From positions 5,325,001-5,389,000 of the forward strand of contig OX352322.1 in NCBI GenBank assembly GCA_947090765.1: DNA of 64,000 nucleotides, in the 5' to 3' direction. The notes below the pieces were generated by a model. That model searched no databases and had not been told where the DNA came from. It saw nothing but the letters and a program-made list of their open reading frames with translations. The position numbers and the translations under genes are program-made. Positions 18,625 through 28,004 of the stretch are shown piece after piece. The number at the start of each line of letters is the position of its first letter. Position 1 is the first letter of the stretch. This stretch comes from Pseudomonas sp. MM223. Lineage in GTDB: Bacteria; Pseudomonadota; Gammaproteobacteria; Pseudomonadales; Pseudomonadaceae.

Positions 18625-18983
18625 GGGTGGTATCCGCAAAAATCGGCCAATAAAAAAGGTCGGCATTTTTGCAGAAAAACCCGGTTTCAAATATGTAATT
18701 TGGTCGATTGACCCCGAACTTGTGGGGCGGGGTCGTAGATGCAGGCAGTTTGATGGCGCCTTTTTGTATCTTTCTGTCGAACAAGCGACAACCCAGGAAA
18801 CAGGCACTTTTTGACCGCTTTTCAAGCGCTCGGACAGCGCTCTACACTGTACCGGTACAGTTCCGGGACATGTTCCGGGGGAAGGTGGGCTTGCGCGTTG
18901 GCATGGCCACGCCGCAAATCCCGCCCGGTCTGTAGCCCTGGCCGCCAGGACTATAAGAATTACAACAGAATGAGTGGAGCACT
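18625..18983. promoter_or_regulatory. Upstream region of the liv operon
   Basis: This 359-base gap has no convincing coding sequence. It contains AT-rich tracts at 18640-18690, a perfect 16-base palindrome at 18846-18861, a direct repeat TTCCGGG at 18861-18867 and 18873-18879, and the livK ribosome site (GTGGAG). It should carry the main promoter of livKHMGF and possible operator sites. Confidence 0.6.
18846..18861. promoter_or_regulatory. 16-base palindrome ACTGTACCGGTACAGT
   Basis: Perfect inverted repeat 123 bases before the livK start codon, suited to a dimeric repressor or activator. The spacing between CTGT and ACAG is six bases, so it is not a LexA box, which needs eight. Confidence 0.5.
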
Positions 18984-20099
18984 ATGATCAAGATTTCCAA
19001 GCTGTTCGCCGCAATGGTACTGGCCGGGGTAGCCAGCCATTCGTTTGCCGCCGATACCATCAAGATCGGCATCGCCGGTCCGAAGACGGGTCCTGTGACC
19101 CAGTACGGCGACATGCAGTTCATCGGCGCCAAGCAAGCCATCAAGGATATCAACGCCGCGGGCGGCGTCGATGGCAAGATGCTCGAAGCCAAGGAATACG
19201 ACGACGCGTGCGACCCTAAACAGGCCGTGGCAGTCGCCAACAAAGTGGTCAACGACGGCGTCAAGTTCGTCATCGGCCACCTGTGCTCCAGCTCCACCCA
19301 GCCAGCGTCCGACATCTACGAAGACGAAGGCGTGATCATGATCACCCCGGCCGCCACCTCGCCGGAAATCACCGCCCGTGGCTACAAGCTGATCTTCCGC
19401 ACCATCGGCCTGGACAGCGCCCAGGGCCCAGCGGCCGGCAACTACATCGCCGACCACGTCAAGCCGAAAGTGGTTGCAGTACTGCACGACAAGCAGCAGT
19501 ACGGTGAAGGCATCGCCACCGCGGTCAAGCAGACCCTGGAAGCCAAAGGCACCAAGGTTGCGGTCTTCGAAGGCCTGAACGCCGGTGACAAGGACTTCTC
19601 CTCGATCATCCAGAAGCTCAAGCAGAACAACGTCGACTTCGTCTACTACGGCGGCTACCACCCAGAGCTGGGCCTGATCCTGCGCCAGGCTCAGGAAAAA
19701 GGCCTGAAAGCCAAGTTCATGGGCCCAGAGGGCGTGGGTAACGACTCGATCTCGCAGATCGCCCAAAACGCTTCCGAAGGCCTGCTGGTCACCCTGCCGA
19801 AGTCGTTCGATGCCGACCCTGAGAACAAGAAAATCGTCGATGCCATCAAGGCTGACGGCAAGGACCCAAGCGGCCCGTTCGTGTTCCCTGCCTACTCGGC
19901 GGTAGAGCTGATCGCCCAAGGCATCAAGGCCGCCAAGTCCGAAGACACCGACAAGGTGGCAGCTGCCATCCACGCCGGCTCGTTCAAGACCCCTACCGGC
20001 ACCCTGTCGTACGACGAGAAAGGCGACCTGAAAGACTTCAAGTTCGTGGTCTACGAATGGCACTTCGGCAAGCCGAAGACCGAAGTCTCCCCTCAGTAA
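18984..20099 (+). CDS. livK: Branched-chain amino acid ABC transporter, periplasmic binding protein
   Basis: This 371-residue protein has a signal peptide (MIKISKLFAAMVLAGVASHS, cleavage after FAA) and a type I periplasmic binding fold starting DTIKIGIAGPKTGPVTQYGD. It binds Leu/Ile/Val (and often Ala or Thr) in the periplasm and delivers them to the LivHM channel. It corresponds to BraC of P. aeruginosa. It is the first gene of the livKHMGF operon and is followed by a hairpin at 20126 that should lower expression of the downstream genes relative to this abundant binding protein. Confidence 0.95.
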   Translation: MIKISKLFAAMVLAGVASHSFAADTIKIGIAGPKTGPVTQYGDMQFIGAKQAIKDINAAGGVDGKMLEAKEYDDACDPKQAVAVANKVVNDGVKFVIGHLCSSSTQPASDIYEDEGVIMITPAATSPEITARGYKLIFRTIGLDSAQGPAAGNYIADHVKPKVVAVLHDKQQYGEGIATAVKQTLEAKGTKVAVFEGLNAGDKDFSSIIQKLKQNNVDFVYYGGYHPELGLILRQAQEKGLKAKFMGPEGVGNDSISQIAQNASEGLLVTLPKSFDADPENKKIVDAIKADGKDPSGPFVFPAYSAVELIAQGIKAAKSEDTDKVAAAIHAGSFKTPTGTLSYDEKGDLKDFKFVVYEWHFGKPKTEVSPQ

Positions 20100-20125
20100 C
20101 TGCGTGACTAAATAGCTGACCGTAG

Positions 20126-20151
20126 AAGCCCACTGTGCGAGCAGTGGGCTT
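20126..20151 (+). terminator. Hairpin after livK (partial terminator/attenuator)
   Basis: Perfect 10-base stem AAGCCCACTG/CAGTGGGCTT with a 6-base loop, followed by GTTTTA. It sits between livK and livH in the same operon. Partial read-through here is the usual way binding-protein genes are made in excess over the membrane components. Confidence 0.8.
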
Positions 20152-20285
20152 TGTTTTACGAGGTTCATGGGCCCGATCCCCGCGATCCGGGGGCAGGCCC
20201 ACCTGAAAATCTTAAAACCGTCACCCGCGGTTTCCTGGCACACCCCCGCCAGCGAAATGCAAATCAGGTTTTTAGGAGCGCTGTA

Positions 20286-21209
20286 ATGCCTGAGATCTAC
20301 CATTTCTTCCAACAACTGGTTAATGGATTGACCATCGGCAGCACCTATGCCTTGATCGCCATCGGCTACACGATGGTGTACGGCATCATTGGCATGATCA
20401 ACTTCGCCCACGGCGAGGTGTACATGATCGGTTCCTACGTGGCCTTCATCGCCCTGGCGGGCCTGGCCATGATGGGTATCCATTCGCTGCCGATCCTGAT
20501 GACCGTTGCCTTCGTCGCGACGATCTTCGTCACCAGTGCCTATGGCTACAGTATCGAACGGGTTGCCTACCGCCCCTTGCGCAACAGCAACCGTCTGATC
20601 CCGCTGATTTCCGCCATCGGCATGTCGATTTTCCTGCAGAACACTGTGTTGCTTTCCCAGGACTCCAAGGATAAATCCATCCCCAACCTCATCCCCGGGA
20701 GCATCTCCTTCGGGCCGGGCGGTGCTGAAGAAGTTCTGATCAGCTACATGCAGATCCTGGTGTTCGTCGTCACCCTGGTGGCCATGACCCTGCTTACCCT
20801 GTTCATCTCCCGCTCCCGCCTGGGCCGCGCCTGTCGCGCCTGCGCCGAAGACATCAAGATGGCCAACCTACTGGGCATCAACACCAACAACATCATCGCC
20901 CTCACCTTCGTCATCGGAGCCGCCCTGGCAGCCGTGGCGGCCGTCCTGCTGAGCATGCAGTACGGGGTGATCAACCCCAACGCCGGTTTCCTGGTAGGCC
21001 TCAAAGCCTTTACCGCGGCGGTGCTGGGTGGCATCGGCAGTATCCCGGGCGCGATGCTCGGCGGGCTGGTGCTGGGCGTAGCCGAAGCCTTTGGCGCCGA
21101 CATCTTCGGCGACCAGTACAAGGACGTGGTGGCATTCGGCTTGTTGGTGCTTGTCTTGCTGTTCCGGCCGACCGGCATCCTGGGCCGCCCGGAGGTTGAA
21201 AAAGTATGA
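20286..21209 (+). CDS. livH: Branched-chain amino acid ABC transporter permease LivH
   Basis: This 307-residue integral membrane protein begins at ATG 20286 ([20 protein letters not shown]), preceded by a GGAGCG ribosome site. An upstream extension of the frame is not used. It shows the LivH signature [14 protein letters not shown] and the inner-membrane permease loop [20 protein letters not shown]. It pairs with LivM to form the channel. Its stop overlaps the livM start (ATGA). Confidence 0.95.
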   Translation: MPEIYHFFQQLVNGLTIGSTYALIAIGYTMVYGIIGMINFAHGEVYMIGSYVAFIALAGLAMMGIHSLPILMTVAFVATIFVTSAYGYSIERVAYRPLRNSNRLIPLISAIGMSIFLQNTVLLSQDSKDKSIPNLIPGSISFGPGGAEEVLISYMQILVFVVTLVAMTLLTLFISRSRLGRACRACAEDIKMANLLGINTNNIIALTFVIGAALAAVAAVLLSMQYGVINPNAGFLVGLKAFTAAVLGGIGSIPGAMLGGLVLGVAEAFGADIFGDQYKDVVAFGLLVLVLLFRPTGILGRPEVEKV

Positions 21210-22461
21210 ACAAAAATCTCAAACAGGCGTTCTTCAGCGCCTTGCTGGTATGGGCAGTGGCCTTCCCGGTACTGGGCCTGAAACTGAGCATCGACGGCAT
21301 CAGCCTGGTCGTGCACAGCCAGGGTTCGTTCACCATCAGCATCATCGCCGTGTGTTCGGTACTGATGTTCCTGCGCGTGTTGTTCGACAAGCAGTGGAGT
21401 TCGGTGATGGGCCGCCGTTCGGATCGCAAGCTGATCCCGCCGGCCGTCAGCAACTACCTGACCCTGCCCAAAACCCAACGCTATGTGATCATTGGCCTGA
21501 TCGTCGCGGCACTGGTGTGGCCGTTCTTCGGCTCGCGCGGTGCGGTCGACATCGCCACGCTGATCCTGATCTACGTGTTGCTCGGCCTGGGCCTGAACAT
21601 CGTGGTCGGCCTGGCGGGCCTGCTCGACCTCGGTTACGTCGGCTTCTACGCCGTGGGTGCCTACAGCTACGCCATGCTCTCGCACTACCTGGGCTGGAGC
21701 TTCTGGGTGTGCCTGCCGATTGCCGGCCTGATGGCCGCCACCTTCGGTTTCCTGCTTGGCTTCCCGGTGCTGCGACTACGCGGTGACTACCTGGCGATCG
21801 TGACCCTCGGCTTCGGCGAGATCATCCGCCTGTTCCTGCGTAACCTCACCGACTGGACCGGCGGCCCCAACGGTATCAGCAACATCCCCAAGCCAGAGTT
21901 CTTCGGGCTCACCTTCGAACGCCGTGCCGCCGAGGGCATGCAGACCTTCCACGAGTTCTTCGGGCTGGAATACAACTCGATCAACAAGGTCATCTTCCTG
22001 TACCTGGTGGCCCTGCTGCTGGCCTTGCTGGCGCTGTTCGTCATCAACCGCCTGCTGCGCATGCCTATCGGCCGCGCCTGGGAAGCCCTGCGTGAAGACG
22101 AGATCGCCTGCCGTGCACTGGGCCTCAACCCAACCGTGATCAAGCTCTCGGCATTTACCTTGGGTGCCTGCTTCGCCGGTTTTGCCGGCAGCTTCTTCGC
22201 TGCACGCCAGGGCCTGGTGACGCCGGAGTCGTTCACCTTCATCGAGTCGGCGATCATCCTCGCCATCGTCGTGCTGGGCGGCATGGGCTCACAACTGGGC
22301 GTGATCCTTGCGGCCATCGTGATGATCCTGTTGCCCGAGCTGATGCGTGAGTTCAGTGAATACCGCATGTTGATGTTCGGTGCGCTGATGGTGTTGATGA
22401 TGATCTGGCGTCCGCAAGGCTTGCTGCCTATGCAACGTCCACACATGGGCTGCGTCGATGA
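21206..22461 (+). CDS. livM: Branched-chain amino acid ABC transporter permease LivM (frameshift near 3' end as written)
   Basis: This is the second permease of the system, about 418 residues. It has multiple membrane segments and the permease loop [21 protein letters not shown]. As written the frame misses its stop and runs on for some 600 bases over livG. Restoring one base at 22448/22449 (GAGCTG expected, GGCTG seen) gives the ending MELRR and a TGA at 22459-22461 that overlaps the livG ATG at 22458 in the standard ATGA arrangement. The corrected length fits the 417 residues of P. aeruginosa BraE. The change affects only the last few codons before the run-on. Confidence 0.9.
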
Positions 22462-23225
22462 GCCGCGAAATTCTGCAAGTCAGCGGCCTGAGCATGCGCT
22501 TCGGCGGCTTGTTGGCGGTCAACGGCGTGGCCCTGACCGTCAAGGAAAAACAGGTGGTGGCGCTGATCGGCCCGAACGGCGCCGGCAAGACCACCGTGTT
22601 CAACTGCCTGACCGGCTTCTACAAGCCCAGCGGCGGCACCATCCTGCTCGATGGCCAGCCGATCCAGGGCCTGGCCGGCCACCAGATCGCCCGCAAGGGC
22701 GTGGTGCGGACTTTCCAGAACGTGCGCCTGTTCAAGGAAATGACCGCGCTGGAAAACCTGCTGATCGCCCAGCACCGTCACCTGAACACCAACTTCTTTG
22801 CTGGCCTGTTCAAAACCCCAAGCTTCCGCCGCAGCGAAAAGGAGGCCATGGAACGCGCGCAGTACTGGCTGGAAAAGGTCAACCTGACCGAGTTCGCCAA
22901 CCGAACCGCCGGCACCCTCGCCTACGGCCAGCAACGCCGCCTGGAAATCGCCCGCTGCATGATGACCCAGCCGCGCATCATCATGCTCGACGAACCGGCC
23001 GCAGGCCTGAACCCGAAGGAAACCGAAGACCTCAAGGCACTGATCGCCTACCTGCGTGAGTCGCACAACGTCACCGTGCTGCTGATCGAGCACGACATGA
23101 AGCTGGTGATGAGCATCTCCGACCATATCGTGGTGATCAACCAGGGTACCCCCCTGGCCCACGGCACGCCGGAAGAGATCCGCGACAACCCTGATGTGAT
23201 CAAAGCCTACCTGGGGGAAGCGTAA
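22458..23225 (+). CDS. livG: Branched-chain amino acid ABC transporter ATPase LivG
   Basis: This 255-residue ABC ATPase has Walker [10 protein letters not shown] (about residues 37-45), a signature-like segment [15 protein letters not shown], Walker [15 protein letters not shown] and the switch histidine in IEHDMKLV. It hydrolyses ATP to drive import through LivHM. It is coupled to livM by an ATGA overlap and followed directly by livF (TAAATG). Confidence 0.96.
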   Translation: MSREILQVSGLSMRFGGLLAVNGVALTVKEKQVVALIGPNGAGKTTVFNCLTGFYKPSGGTILLDGQPIQGLAGHQIARKGVVRTFQNVRLFKEMTALENLLIAQHRHLNTNFFAGLFKTPSFRRSEKEAMERAQYWLEKVNLTEFANRTAGTLAYGQQRRLEIARCMMTQPRIIMLDEPAAGLNPKETEDLKALIAYLRESHNVTVLLIEHDMKLVMSISDHIVVINQGTPLAHGTPEEIRDNPDVIKAYLGEA

Positions 23226-23927
23226 ATGCTGAAGTTCGAAAACGTTTCCACCTTCTACGGCAAGATCCAGGCGTTGCACAGCGTCAACGTAGAGATCAAC
23301 CAGGGCGAGATCGTTACCCTGATCGGTGCCAACGGCGCCGGCAAGTCGACCTTGCTGATGACCTTGTGCGGCTCGCCGCAGGCGCACAGTGGCAGCATCA
23401 AGTACCTGGGTGAAGAACTGGTCGGCCAGCCGTCCTCGCACATCATGCGCAAGAGCATCGCAGTAGTGCCGGAAGGCCGCCGCGTGTTCGCCCGCCTGAC
23501 CGTCGAGGAAAACCTGGCCATGGGTGGCTTCTTCACCGACAAGGGCGATTACCAGGAGCAGCTGGACAAGGTGTTGCAGCTGTTCCCGCGCCTGAAGGAG
23601 CGTTACATCCAGCGTGGCGGCACCATGTCGGGTGGTGAGCAGCAGATGCTCGCCATTGGCCGGGCGCTGATGAGCAAGCCCAAGCTGCTGCTGCTCGACG
23701 AGCCTTCACTGGGCCTGGCGCCGATCATCATCCAGCAGATCTTCGACATCATCGAACAGCTGCGCCGTGATGGCGTGACGGTGTTCCTGGTGGAGCAGAA
23801 CGCCAACCAGGCGCTGAAGATCGCTGACCGCGCCTATGTGCTGGAGAACGGCCGGGTGGTGATGCAGGGGACGGGGGAAGCATTGTTGACCGACCCGAAG
23901 GTGCGCGACGCGTACCTGGGGGGTTGA
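23226..23927 (+). CDS. livF: Branched-chain amino acid ABC transporter ATPase LivF
   Basis: This 233-residue ABC ATPase has Walker A GANGAGKST, signature MSGGEQQMLAIGRALM, Walker B LLLLDEPSLGLAP and switch region VEQNANQAL. It is the partner of LivG. Its ATG follows the livG stop with no gap. A strong terminator with a TTCG loop closes the operon 4 bases after its stop. Confidence 0.96.
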   Translation: MLKFENVSTFYGKIQALHSVNVEINQGEIVTLIGANGAGKSTLLMTLCGSPQAHSGSIKYLGEELVGQPSSHIMRKSIAVVPEGRRVFARLTVEENLAMGGFFTDKGDYQEQLDKVLQLFPRLKERYIQRGGTMSGGEQQMLAIGRALMSKPKLLLLDEPSLGLAPIIIQQIFDIIEQLRRDGVTVFLVEQNANQALKIADRAYVLENGRVVMQGTGEALLTDPKVRDAYLGG

Positions 23928-23931
23928 TCGG

Positions 23932-23955
23932 AAAAGGGCCTTCGGGCCCTTTTTT
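23932..23955 (+). terminator. Rho-independent terminator of the liv operon
   Basis: Nine-base stem AAAAGGGCC/GGCCCTTTT closed by a TTCG tetraloop and followed by further T residues, immediately after the livF stop. Confidence 0.9.
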
Positions 23956-24077
23956 CTGCCTGCCAGATAAGTGTTGCCCGCGAAAGGGGCGACACTGGCA
24001 ACCATTAACTTGTGATCCTCCGCCAGCCTGAGTAACGTGGCCAGCTTTCACGGCAAAGATTCCCCGGAGCCCGCCCC

Positions 24078-24752
24078 ATGCGCCTCACCCCCACCTTGCT
24101 GCTCACCGCCCTGCTGCCCCTGTTCGCCGGCTGCCAGCTCATGGCTGACGCCCCCAGCGACCCGAACATCGGCACCACGCGCATGCAGGGCGAACTGCGT
24201 GCCGCCGGTGGCCAGTTGCTGTTCAAGCCGTGCAGCGAAAACCGCACCTTCGTGATCAACGACGTCGGCGCCACGGGCATCCTGCAAGAGGCCGCCAACC
24301 TCGCCAAGGACGCCAACGACAAGCTGTTCGCCGACGTGCGGGGCCGCCTCACCGGCAGCAAGCAGGCCAACAACGACGGCCAGCTGGAAGTGCGCCGCCT
24401 GTACCGCCTGGAGCCTTCCACCCGTGCCTGTGAAGACCCCAACTTCAAGCAGCTGACCCTGCGCGCCAATGGCCACGAGCCAGACTGGGACATCAAGGCC
24501 AGCGGTAAGGGCATGGTCCTCAACCGCGTTGGCCAACAGCCCTTGCCCCTGCCATTTCTGGAAGAAGAAGTACCTGGCGGCGGCCTGACCCTCACCAGCG
24601 AAGCCAACGGCCAGCATGTGGAACTGTGGGTGGCACCGCAGCGCTGCGTAGACGGCGCCACTGGCGCCATCCACCACTTGCGTGCCGAGCTGCGCATCGA
24701 CGGCAAAACCTTGCAAGGCTGCGGCTACTACGGTGGTGCACGCGACAACTGA
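24078..24752 (+). CDS. COG3650-type lipoprotein, 224 aa
   Basis: Signal MRLTPTLLLTALLPL with lipobox LFAGC (Cys about residue 19) marks a lipoprotein. The body has an N-terminal domain with a SENRTFVINDVG segment and a C-terminal domain ending QGCGYYGGARDN, similar to the GCxYYGG ending of COG3650/META-like proteins such as those near HslJ. It may be involved in envelope stress or heavy-metal phenotypes in relatives; here no function can be assigned. Confidence 0.7.
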   Translation: MRLTPTLLLTALLPLFAGCQLMADAPSDPNIGTTRMQGELRAAGGQLLFKPCSENRTFVINDVGATGILQEAANLAKDANDKLFADVRGRLTGSKQANNDGQLEVRRLYRLEPSTRACEDPNFKQLTLRANGHEPDWDIKASGKGMVLNRVGQQPLPLPFLEEEVPGGGLTLTSEANGQHVELWVAPQRCVDGATGAIHHLRAELRIDGKTLQGCGYYGGARDN

Positions 24753-24855
24753 TCGCCGGGTGCTTTTATCCTGCCAGTCGGGGCGGCTAACAGCTTATAC
24801 TTGGCGGTTTGTGTAAAGCCGCCGGCCGCCCATGGCCGGGATACTGGACCCTGCC

Positions 24856-26463
24856 ATGCTACGAATCACCGAACTCAAGCTGCCCCTGGACCATCCCGAC
24901 GAAGCGCTGCGCGAAGCCATCGTCCAGCGCCTGGGCATCCGCGACGAGCAACTGCTCAGCTTCAACCTGTTCAAGCGCAGCTACGATGCGCGCAAGAAAA
25001 ACAGCGAGTTGCTGTTCATCTACACCATCGACCTCGAAGCCAGCAACGAAGCCGAGCTGCTCAGCAAGTTCGCCGACGATCACAACATCGGCCCGGCACC
25101 CGACGTAACCTACAAGTACGTCGGCCATGCCCCGGCCGATGTGCAGGAACGCCCGATTGTGGTTGGCTTCGGCCCGTGCGGCATTTTCGCCGGCCTGTTG
25201 TTGGCACAGATGGGCTTCAAGCCGATCATCCTCGAACGTGGCAAGGAAGTGCGCCAACGCACCAAGGATACCTGGGGCCTGTGGCGCAAGAGCGTGCTCA
25301 ACCCCGAGTCCAACGTGCAGTTCGGCGAAGGCGGCGCCGGCACCTTCTCGGACGGCAAGCTGTACAGCCAGATCAAGGACCCGCAGCACCACGGCCGCAA
25401 AGTGCTGGAAGAGTTCGTCAAGGCCGGCGCGCCAGACGAGATCCTGTACATCAACAAACCGCACATCGGTACCTTCCGCCTCACCGGCATGGTCGAGCAG
25501 ATGCGCCAGGACATGATCGCCCTGGGCGCAGAAGTGCGCTTCCAGGAGAAGGTCACCGACCTGCTGGTCGAAGACGGCCAACTGACCGGCGTGGTGCTGG
25601 AGAGTGGCGAACAGCTGCACTCGCGCCATGTGGTTCTGGCCCTCGGCCACAGCGCCCGCGACACCTTCCGCATGCTGCATGCCAAAGGCGTGTACATGGA
25701 GGCCAAGCCGTTCTCGGTCGGCTTCCGTATCGAGCACCCGCAAACGCTGATCGACAAGGCGCGCCTGGGCAAGTACGCCGGCCACCCGAAACTTGGCGCC
25801 GCCGACTACAAACTGGTGTACCACGCCAAGAACGGCCGCTCGGTATACAGCTTCTGCATGTGCCCTGGTGGCACCGTGGTCGCGGCCACCAGCGAGCCAG
25901 GCCGAGTCGTCACCAACGGCATGAGCCAGTATTCGCGAAATGAGCGTAACGCCAACTCCGGTATCGTCGTCGGCATCGACCCTGAGCGCGACTACCCGGG
26001 TGGGCCGCTGGCCGGTATCGAACTGCAAGAGCGCCTGGAAGCCCACGCCTACGTGATGGGCGGCAGCAATTACCAGGCCCCGGCACAGCTGGTGGGTGAC
26101 TTTGTCGCCGGCCGACCATCGACCGCACTGGGCAGTGTCGAGCCATCCTACAAGCCAGGCGTGACCCTGGGTGACCTGGCGCCGAGCCTGCCGGACTTCG
26201 CCATCGAAGCGATCCGTGAGGCACTGCCGGCGTTCGACCGCCAGATCAAGGGCTACAACCTGCATGATGCAGTGTTGACCGGGATCGAGACGCGCACCTC
26301 GTCGCCACTGCGGATTACCCGGGGTGAGGATTACCAGAGCCTGAACCTCAAGGGGCTGTTCCCGGCGGGTGAAGGGGCCGGCTATGCGGGCGGGATTCTG
26401 TCGGCGGGTGTGGACGGGATCCGCATTGCCGAAGCGGTAGCGCGGGATATGCTCGGCCTTTGA
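24856..26463 (+). CDS. NAD(P)/FAD-dependent oxidoreductase (COG2509-like)
   Basis: With start ATG at 24856 (MLRITELKLPLDHPDEALRE) the protein has 535 residues; an in-frame ATG at 24832 would add eight. Residues 1-95 form a separate N-terminal alpha/beta domain typical of this family. The FAD-binding Rossmann motif PIVVGFGPCGIFAGLLLAQM is at about 100-120, followed by FGEGGAGTFSDGKL and a C-terminal GLFPAGEGAGYAGGILSAGVDG. The family is often called a dehydrogenase, but its substrate is unknown. It may form a unit of its own, ending at a REP pair. Confidence 0.85.
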   Translation: MLRITELKLPLDHPDEALREAIVQRLGIRDEQLLSFNLFKRSYDARKKNSELLFIYTIDLEASNEAELLSKFADDHNIGPAPDVTYKYVGHAPADVQERPIVVGFGPCGIFAGLLLAQMGFKPIILERGKEVRQRTKDTWGLWRKSVLNPESNVQFGEGGAGTFSDGKLYSQIKDPQHHGRKVLEEFVKAGAPDEILYINKPHIGTFRLTGMVEQMRQDMIALGAEVRFQEKVTDLLVEDGQLTGVVLESGEQLHSRHVVLALGHSARDTFRMLHAKGVYMEAKPFSVGFRIEHPQTLIDKARLGKYAGHPKLGAADYKLVYHAKNGRSVYSFCMCPGGTVVAATSEPGRVVTNGMSQYSRNERNANSGIVVGIDPERDYPGGPLAGIELQERLEAHAYVMGGSNYQAPAQLVGDFVAGRPSTALGSVEPSYKPGVTLGDLAPSLPDFAIEAIREALPAFDRQIKGYNLHDAVLTGIETRTSSPLRITRGEDYQSLNLKGLFPAGEGAGYAGGILSAGVDGIRIAEAVARDMLGL

Positions 26464-26480
26464 TCTTTTATCCCCTGCCA

Positions 26481-26558
26481 GGGCCCTTTCGCGGGTAAAC
26501 CCGCTCCTACACCGGACAATCGACTCCCTGTAGGAGCGGGTTCACCCGCGAAGAGGCC
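26481..26558. repeat. Paired REP element (CGCGGGTAAACCCGCTCCTAC type)
   Basis: Inverted arms at 26481-26511 and 26528-26558 share CCCGCTCCTACA/TGTAGGAGCGGG and CGCGGGTAAAC/GTTCACCCGCG. It is a third REP subtype in the window, with a short 16-base spacer. Confidence 0.85.
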
Positions 26559-26661
26559 GTGGCGGGATTCAGATATATCCAACCCGAACATCAGACTTTC
26601 CCTCCCCCTTCCTCTCCCATCTGCATCTAGGCTTCACTCAGCCTAGCCGGCAACACCATAT

Positions 26662-26686
26662 AACAAAAACGAATATAGTTTTTGTT
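26662..26686. promoter_or_regulatory. Inverted repeat AACAAAAAC-N7-GTTTTTGTT upstream of nhaA
   Basis: A perfect 9-base inverted repeat with a 7-base spacer, in an AT-rich stretch 74-98 bases before the nhaA start codon. It could be a regulator site or part of the promoter; no nhaR-like gene is nearby. Confidence 0.4.
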
Positions 26687-26759
26687 TTAAAGCATATCGT
26701 CACAGGCTAGGGTGTACGCCCGTACCATTCGTAAACTGCTCATGGAGAGCCTATAGCCC

Positions 26760-27935
26760 GTGCGTAGCCTGTTTACCCGTTTCTTCCAGCTTGAAGCCGC
26801 CAGCGGCCTGCTGCTGATCGCCGCCGCCGTTCTGGCCCTGGTTATCAACAACTCGCCACTGTCCTACCTGTACAGCGGGCTGCTCGACGTGCCCGTCGCC
26901 GTCCAGGTCGGCGCGCTGAACATCGCCAAGCCATTGCTGCTGTGGATCAATGACGGCCTCATGGCCCTGTTCTTCCTGCTCATCGGCCTTGAGGTCAAGC
27001 GTGAGGTGGTCGACGGCCACCTGTCCAAACCTTCCCAGGTGATTTTGCCTGCCACGGCTGCCGTGGGCGGCATGGTGGTGCCGGCACTGATCTACTGGTT
27101 CATCAACCGCGACAACCCGGCGGCCGTGGCCGGCTGGGCTATCCCCACCGCCACCGACATCGCCTTCGCCCTCGGCGTGCTGGCCCTGCTGGGCAAACGT
27201 GTACCGGTGTCACTCAAGCTGTTCCTGATGACCCTGGCCATCATCGACGACCTGGGCGCGATCATCGTCATTGCGCTGTTCTACTCCGGTACCCTGTCGA
27301 GCGTGTCGCTGCTGCTGGCCGCTGCCTGCCTGGTGGTGCTGATAGCAATGAACCGGCTTGGCGTGGTCAAACTCGGGCCGTACATGGTCATCGGCCTCAT
27401 CCTGTGGGTCTGCGTACTCAAGAGCGGCGTGCATGCCACGCTGGCCGGTGTCGCCCTGGCATTGTGCATCCCGCTGCGTACACGTAACGCCGAGACTTCG
27501 CCACTGCTGTCCCTTGAGCATGCCCTGCACCCGTGGGTCGCCTACGCCATTTTGCCGCTGTTCGCCTTCGCCAATGCCGGCGTCTCACTGGCAGGCATGA
27601 CCGTGGAAAGCTTCACCCACCCGGTGCCCATGGGCATCGCGGTAGGCCTGCTGCTGGGCAAGACCGTGGGCGTTTTCGGCCTTACCTGGCTGGCGGTCAA
27701 GCTGCGCCTGGCTGCGCTGCCTGCGGGTGCTGGCTGGGGGCAAATACTGGGGGTGGCGATACTCTGCGGCATTGGCTTCACCATGAGCCTGTTCGTTGGT
27801 TCGCTCGCCTTCGCCCCAGGTAGCAGTGAATACGCTGGCATGGACCGCATGGGTATTCTTACCGGCTCGTTCTTCGCCGCAGTGATCGGCTACGCCGTCA
27901 CCGCCATGGCCAGCCGCAAAACCAGTGCTGGTTGA
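26760..27935 (+). CDS. nhaA: Na+/H+ antiporter NhaA
   Basis: This 391-residue membrane protein exchanges internal Na+ for external H+ to maintain pH and sodium balance. The family signature aspartates are present in [18 protein letters not shown] and [19 protein letters not shown], matching the E. coli NhaA ion-binding pair and helix V region. Length equals the usual 388-400. The start is a GTG at 26760 with a GGAGAG ribosome site; the ATG at 26742 in the same frame is closed by a TAG and cannot be used. Confidence 0.94.
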   Translation: MRSLFTRFFQLEAASGLLLIAAAVLALVINNSPLSYLYSGLLDVPVAVQVGALNIAKPLLLWINDGLMALFFLLIGLEVKREVVDGHLSKPSQVILPATAAVGGMVVPALIYWFINRDNPAAVAGWAIPTATDIAFALGVLALLGKRVPVSLKLFLMTLAIIDDLGAIIVIALFYSGTLSSVSLLLAAACLVVLIAMNRLGVVKLGPYMVIGLILWVCVLKSGVHATLAGVALALCIPLRTRNAETSPLLSLEHALHPWVAYAILPLFAFANAGVSLAGMTVESFTHPVPMGIAVGLLLGKTVGVFGLTWLAVKLRLAALPAGAGWGQILGVAILCGIGFTMSLFVGSLAFAPGSSEYAGMDRMGILTGSFFAAVIGYAVTAMASRKTSAG

Positions 27936-27952
27936 CTTGGCTGAGGCATGAA

Positions 27953-27987
27953 AAAACCCCGACTGGCAGCAGCCATGTCGGGGTTTT
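27953..27987. terminator. Bidirectional terminator after nhaA
   Basis: Eleven-base stem AAAACCCCGAC/GTCGGGGTTTT with flanking A and T runs on both sides, located between the convergent nhaA and glycine-zipper lipoprotein genes. Confidence 0.9.
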
Positions 27988-28004
27988 GTTTTACTGCGCT
28001 ACGG

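Noticed and set aside
18846..18861. LexA-type SOS box at the palindrome
   Set aside because: LexA needs CTGT-N8-ACAG; here the gap between CTGT and ACAG is six.
18960..20483. Minus-strand ORF of 507 codons opposite livK
   Set aside because: Antisense to a confident binding-protein gene; composition artefact.
21206..23059. A 617-residue fusion of LivM with a long foreign C-terminus
   Set aside because: The tail is the wrong frame of livG; one restored base gives the normal LivM end and stop.
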